Source: Rhodocyclaceae bacterium UBA1310 (GTDB taxonomy: Bacteria; Pseudomonadota; Gammaproteobacteria; Burkholderiales; Rhodocyclaceae). Taken from it: DNA of 18,158 bases. The stretch's first letter is position 1. Each line of letters starts with the position of its first letter. Below, in pieces: positions 15,192 through 18,158 of this stretch. The stretch covers positions 1,617 through 19,774 of the forward strand of contig DBTS01000120.1 of the NCBI GenBank assembly GCA_002307175.1, in the 5' to 3' direction. The notes under the pieces are model-generated. The model did no database searches. It had not been told where the DNA came from and saw only the letters and a list, made by a program, of their open reading frames with translations. Position numbers and translations under genes: made by a program.

Positions 15192-16367
15192 TCACACGGC
15201 AAGGTCAAATTCCTCAGTCCGCTTCGGCGGATAGGTTTCCCAGCCACCACAGGCCGGGCAGCGCCAGTAGAACTGCCGCGCTTTGAACCCACATTCCTTG
15301 CAGCAGTAGCGGGCCACCCTGCGGGTATGCCCATGAATCAGGCCCTTGACCAGCTCGATATCGCCCTTGCGGTCGCTATCAACGGTATAGATGGCCGCTT
15401 CCAGCAGTTTCTCAAGCCCCAGCATGGTCGGATTGCGTTTCAGCTCATCGCGCACCAGGGCATAGGCCACTTCCGGCCCCTGCTTTTCCATTTCCCACTT
15501 GAAAATGATTTCAAGCAGATCCAGAGAAGGGGTCTGGTTCAGATGGGTACGCAGGAACTGCAGGCCCTTTTCCTCCTGACCCTGGCGCCGATGTGCTTCG
15601 ATCAGACGCTCGGCCACCAGCGACAGGAAGGCCGGGTCCTGGATGCCGATTTCCTGCCAGGCTGCAATGGCTTCCTGATCCTTGCCTTCGGCTACCAGCA
15701 CATCACCGAGCAGCAGGCTCGCCCGCACACACTTGCGATTGGTTTCCAGCGCCAGCGCCAATTGGTGATGAGCTTCTGCAAAGTCGGAATGCGCGAGATT
15801 CGTCGCCGCAATTTCACAATAGAAATTGGCGATATCGGTTTCCCATCGGTGGCTGCCACGGCGTGGCATGTCACGGGCGATCTCAATGGCACGCGCCCAG
15901 TTCTTTTCCTGCTGGTAAATTTCCAGCAGCGCCGCGTTGGCAGCTTCGCTACGCGCAGTGCCACGTAGCGCAAGGTAAACACTTTCGGCACGATCCAGCA
16001 GACCGGCCTTGAGATAATCCTCGCCCAGCTCTTCCTGCGCCTGCAAGCGCTGTTCTGGTTCAATGATTTCCCGATCGACCAGACTCTGGTGGATACGGAT
16101 CGCACGATCCAGCTCTCCACGGCGGCGAAACAGATTGCCCAGTGCGAAATGCAGCTCGACCGTCTGGGGATCGATCTGCACGGCCAGCAGAAAAGAATCA
16201 ATCGCCTTGTCCGGCTGCTCGTTAAGCAGAAAATTCAGACCGGAAAGGTACGAACGGGGAAGACTGCGCGAAGCGCGCACAACATGCCGGATATCAATCC
16301 GCGCAGCAAGCCAGCCAAACACAAAGAAAAGCGGCAGGCCCAGCAACCACCAGAGTTCAAATTCCAT
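15192..16367 (-). CDS. lapB: LPS assembly protein B (LpxC turnover adaptor)
   Basis: Inner-membrane-anchored TPR protein that, in E. coli, presents LpxC to the FtsH protease and so limits lipid A synthesis. The 391 residues match E. coli LapB/YciM (389 aa): one N-terminal membrane helix (WWLLGLPLFFVFGWLAAR), a cytoplasmic TPR array over about residues 40-330 (for example DKAIDSFLLAVQIDPQTVEL), and a C-terminal rubredoxin-like metal site with Cys356, Cys359, Cys370 and Cys373 in CKECGFKARQFYWRCPAC. It begins 11 nt after lapA. No strong ribosome site is visible, so translation may be coupled to lapA. Confidence 0.95.
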   Translation of the reverse strand: MEFELWWLLGLPLFFVFGWLAARIDIRHVVRASRSLPRSYLSGLNFLLNEQPDKAIDSFLLAVQIDPQTVELHFALGNLFRRRGELDRAIRIHQSLVDREIIEPEQRLQAQEELGEDYLKAGLLDRAESVYLALRGTARSEAANAALLEIYQQEKNWARAIEIARDMPRRGSHRWETDIANFYCEIAATNLAHSDFAEAHHQLALALETNRKCVRASLLLGDVLVAEGKDQEAIAAWQEIGIQDPAFLSLVAERLIEAHRRQGQEEKGLQFLRTHLNQTPSLDLLEIIFKWEMEKQGPEVAYALVRDELKRNPTMLGLEKLLEAAIYTVDSDRKGDIELVKGLIHGHTRRVARYCCKECGFKARQFYWRCPACGGWETYPPKRTEEFDLAV

Positions 16368-16378
16368 GAATAAGCGGG

Positions 16379-16678
16379 TCAGAGAGGATCAGCTGCATCG
16401 TCCGGACGGGCGCGCAGAGGGGTTGTTGAAGGAGAAACGGCAGGCGCAAGCTTGCGCAGGCGGTTTACCTCGCGGCGCAACATGAACATTGAGCCCGCCA
16501 CGGCGGTAGCGCCGAGCACCACCCCCGCAGCAAGCATGCTCAGCATGACGACCACAAGGGGCATTTGCCACTCTGCTCCCAAAAATGCGCGCACGGTGAC
16601 GATACCATCGTTCTTGATGGCAAACGCCAGCAGCAGCAGGAACAGCACGGCACGAAAAAGCCAGATCAGGATTCGCAT
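16379..16678 (-). CDS. lapA: LPS assembly protein A domain protein
   Basis: Small inner-membrane partner of LapB (DUF1049/LapA family), 99 residues. Two hydrophobic helices are visible, about residues 3-22 and 40-65, then a short basic coiled region (LRREVNRLRKLA) and a disordered end. The family motif around the first helix end, FAIKNDGIVTVRAFLG, is typical (N..V.V.FL). The ATG at 16678 is chosen on this alignment. AAGGA lies about 12 nt upstream, a long spacing. It is followed 11 nt later by lapB, as in many proteobacteria, and preceded by the ihfB terminator only 25 nt away. Confidence 0.9.
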   Translation of the reverse strand: MRILIWLFRAVLFLLLLAFAIKNDGIVTVRAFLGAEWQMPLVVVMLSMLAAGVVLGATAVAGSMFMLRREVNRLRKLAPAVSPSTTPLRARPDDAADPL

Positions 16679-16703
16679 GGGGCCACATTATCCTTCAGGC
16701 CGT

Positions 16704-16736
16704 AAAAAAAAAGAAGGCGACCACAAGGTCGCCTTC
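16704..16736 (-). terminator. Strong intrinsic terminator after ihfB
   Basis: A perfect 10-bp stem (GAAGGCGACC with GGTCGCCTTC) around an ACAA loop (on the + strand), followed on the minus strand by nine Ts. It lies 28 nt after the ihfB stop and separates rpsA-ihfB from lapAB. Confidence 0.93.
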
Positions 16737-16764
16737 CCATCTTTAAGACAACTGGCGCTGCATA

Positions 16765-17049
16765 TCAACTGGTTTGGTCAACACGTTCACGCAATTCTTT
16801 TCCTGCCTTGAAATGCGGAACGTATTTCTGCGGCACCATCACCTTGTCACCCGACTTGGGGTTACGCCCGATACGCGGTGGCCGATAGTTGAGGCCAAAA
16901 CTGCCAAACCCGCGAATCTCGATGCGCTGGCCGCGCGACAGGCACGCAGCCATCTCATCGAGAATCATCTTCACTGCGAGATCAGCATCCTTGGCGCCAA
17001 GCTGCGAAAAACGCACCGTCAGACGCTCAATCAGTTCAGACTTGGTCAT
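16765..17049 (-). CDS. ihfB: Integration host factor subunit beta
   Basis: Beta subunit of the IHF heterodimer, which bends DNA at specific sites and helps transcription, replication and recombination. The 94 residues match the length and sequence of E. coli IhfB: N-terminal MTKSELIERL, the core RGQRIEIRGFGSFGLNYR, and the DNA-inserting beta arm PPRIGRNPKSGDKVMVP. This pattern fits IhfB better than HU or IhfA. It begins 24 nt after the rpsA stop, the classic rpsA-ihfB arrangement of proteobacteria, and a strong terminator follows. Confidence 0.97.
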   Translation of the reverse strand: MTKSELIERLTVRFSQLGAKDADLAVKMILDEMAACLSRGQRIEIRGFGSFGLNYRPPRIGRNPKSGDKVMVPQKYVPHFKAGKELRERVDQTS

Positions 17050-17073
17050 ACTGCTTATCAGGCACCGTTCGGA

Positions 17074-18158
17074 TTATTGCTGACTTGCGCTGTTGAGCTT
17101 GGCCTTCAGCAGTGCGCCCAGATTGGTGGTGCCACTGGCAGCAGAGCTGTCAGAGTTGAGCTTCTGCATGGCTTCGTTCTGTTCAGCCTGATCCTTGGCC
17201 TTGATCGACAGATTGATCGAGCGGGACTTGCGATCAACATTGATGATCATGGCTTCGACAGTGTCACCAACCTTCAGCAGGGTGGACAGGTCTTCAACAC
17301 GTTCACGCGAGAACTCGGAAGCGCGCAGATAACCTTCCTGATCGCCACCCAGATCCACCACGGCGCCACGTGCATCAACAGTCTTGATGGTGCCGTTGAT
17401 CAGCGTGTTCTTGTCGTGGGTAGCCACGTAGGAGGTGAACGGGTCCCCATCCAGCTGCTTGACGCCCAGGGAGATACGTTCCTTCTCCACATCGATCGCC
17501 AGCACAACGGCTTCCAGTTCGTCGCCCTTCTTGAAGTTGCGGATGGCTTCTTCGCCAGGAGCACTCCAGGACAGGTCGGACAGGTGCACCAGACCGTCGA
17601 TACCACCAGGCAGGCCGATGAAAACGCCGAAGTCGGTGATCGACTTGATGGCACCCTTCACGCGATCGCCCTTCTTGTGGTTCTGACCGAACTCTTCCCA
17701 CGGATTGGCCTGACACTGCTTCATGCCCAGGGAGATACGGCGACGGTCTTCGTCGATTTCCAGAATCATCACTTCGACTTCGTCGCCCAGCTGGACAACC
17801 TTGGTCGGGTGAATGTTCTTGTTGGTCCAGTCCATTTCGGACACGTGAACCAGACCTTCGATACCCTGCTCGACTTCAACGAATGCGCCGTAGTCGGTAA
17901 TGTTCGTGACCTTGCCGAACATGCGGGTACCCTGCGGGTAACGGCGGGAAATGCCGACCCACGGATCTTCGCCGAGCTGCTTCATACCCAGGGAGACGCG
18001 GTTCTTTTCCTGATCGAACTTGAGCACCTTGGCGGTGACTTCGTCGCCCACGGCCAGCACTTCGGACGGGTGACGCACACGACGCCAGGCCAGATCGGTG
18101 ATGTGCAGCAGGCCATCGATGCCGCCCAGATCCACGAATGCGCCGTAGTCGGTGATGT
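17074..18158 (-). CDS. rpsA: 30S ribosomal protein S1, C-terminal part (cut by window edge)
   Basis: About 360 C-terminal residues of S1, which binds mRNA at the small subunit and helps initiation on structured leaders. The frame runs to the right edge, so the N-terminus lies outside. Four S1 repeats are visible, equal to domains 3 to 6 of E. coli S1: ITDYGAFVDLGGIDGLLHIT at the edge, then NITDYGAFVEVEQGIEGLVH, then SITDFGVFIGLPGGIDGLVH, then a more divergent one with VDARGAVVDLGGDQEGYLRA. The recurring RISLGMKQ/GVKQL linkers are typical. Very close to the E. coli protein in domains 3 to 5. The first in-frame Met at 18135 is internal and not the start. Confidence 0.98.
   Translation of the reverse strand, partial: ITDYGAFVDLGGIDGLLHITDLAWRRVRHPSEVLAVGDEVTAKVLKFDQEKNRVSLGMKQLGEDPWVGISRRYPQGTRMFGKVTNITDYGAFVEVEQGIEGLVHVSEMDWTNKNIHPTKVVQLGDEVEVMILEIDEDRRRISLGMKQCQANPWEEFGQNHKKGDRVKGAIKSITDFGVFIGLPGGIDGLVHLSDLSWSAPGEEAIRNFKKGDELEAVVLAIDVEKERISLGVKQLDGDPFTSYVATHDKNTLINGTIKTVDARGAVVDLGGDQEGYLRASEFSRERVEDLSTLLKVGDTVEAMIINVDRKSRSINLSIKAKDQAEQNEAMQKLNSDSSAASGTTNLGALLKAKLNSASQQ

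Noticed and set aside
13812..15968. 718-codon plus-strand frame across ugd and lapB
   Set aside because: It spans two conserved genes and their gap on the opposite strand. The product shows no family motifs.
1..18158. Mobile elements, tRNAs, CRISPR arrays or phage genes
   Set aside because: No transposase, integrase, spaced direct repeats or tRNA-like cloverleaf was recognised. The genes are housekeeping types in known orders.

Overview
The window suggests a member of the Betaproteobacteria, moderately GC-rich. The clues are the run rpsA-ihfB-lapA-lapB next to heptose genes, a single-domain heptose-7-phosphate kinase instead of the fused HldE, a 7Fe ferredoxin and an AddAB-type recombination nuclease. 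The order or genus cannot be fixed from this sequence. All 14 protein-coding genes recognised, including a short leader peptide, lie on the minus strand, so transcription runs from high to low coordinates and the regions are best read from right to left.

Right part (18158 to 11863): the 3' part of rpsA (ribosomal protein S1), ihfB with a strong terminator, then lapA-lapB, ugd, rfaE1 and hldD. The last group serves the cell envelope. LapA/LapB set the LPS level through LpxC turnover, RfaE1 and HldD act on the ADP-heptose precursor of the LPS inner core, and Ugd makes UDP-glucuronate. ugd and rfaE1 overlap by ATGA, and hldD follows after 6 nt. A terminator closes hldD. It is followed at once by a small secreted ComEA-like helix-hairpin-helix protein with a Lys/Ala/Pro tail, then by fdxA, each with a hairpin terminator.

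Middle (10789 to 2992): addB and addA, overlapping by ATGA, form a two-gene AddAB helicase-nuclease operon for double-strand break repair. It is followed by fadD, a long-chain acyl-CoA synthetase almost collinear with the E. coli enzyme.

Left part (2991 to 43): the most interesting region. An E. coli-type acetolactate synthase isozyme I operon, ilvB-ilvN, is followed closely by a LysE/RhtB-family amino-acid exporter. The 335-nt gap upstream of ilvB is an amino-acid attenuator. It holds a short leader ORF (2766-2867) whose end, AVAVVVRVVVGVGGNAP, closely matches the tail of E. coli IvbL, and then a GC-rich hairpin with a T-run before ilvB. Seven of its eight Val codons are GTA. The operon therefore looks valine-controlled, and the exporter appears to be part of it.

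No tRNA, rRNA, insertion sequence, phage gene or CRISPR array was seen. Apart from the ilvBN leader region this is mostly an ordinary housekeeping segment.
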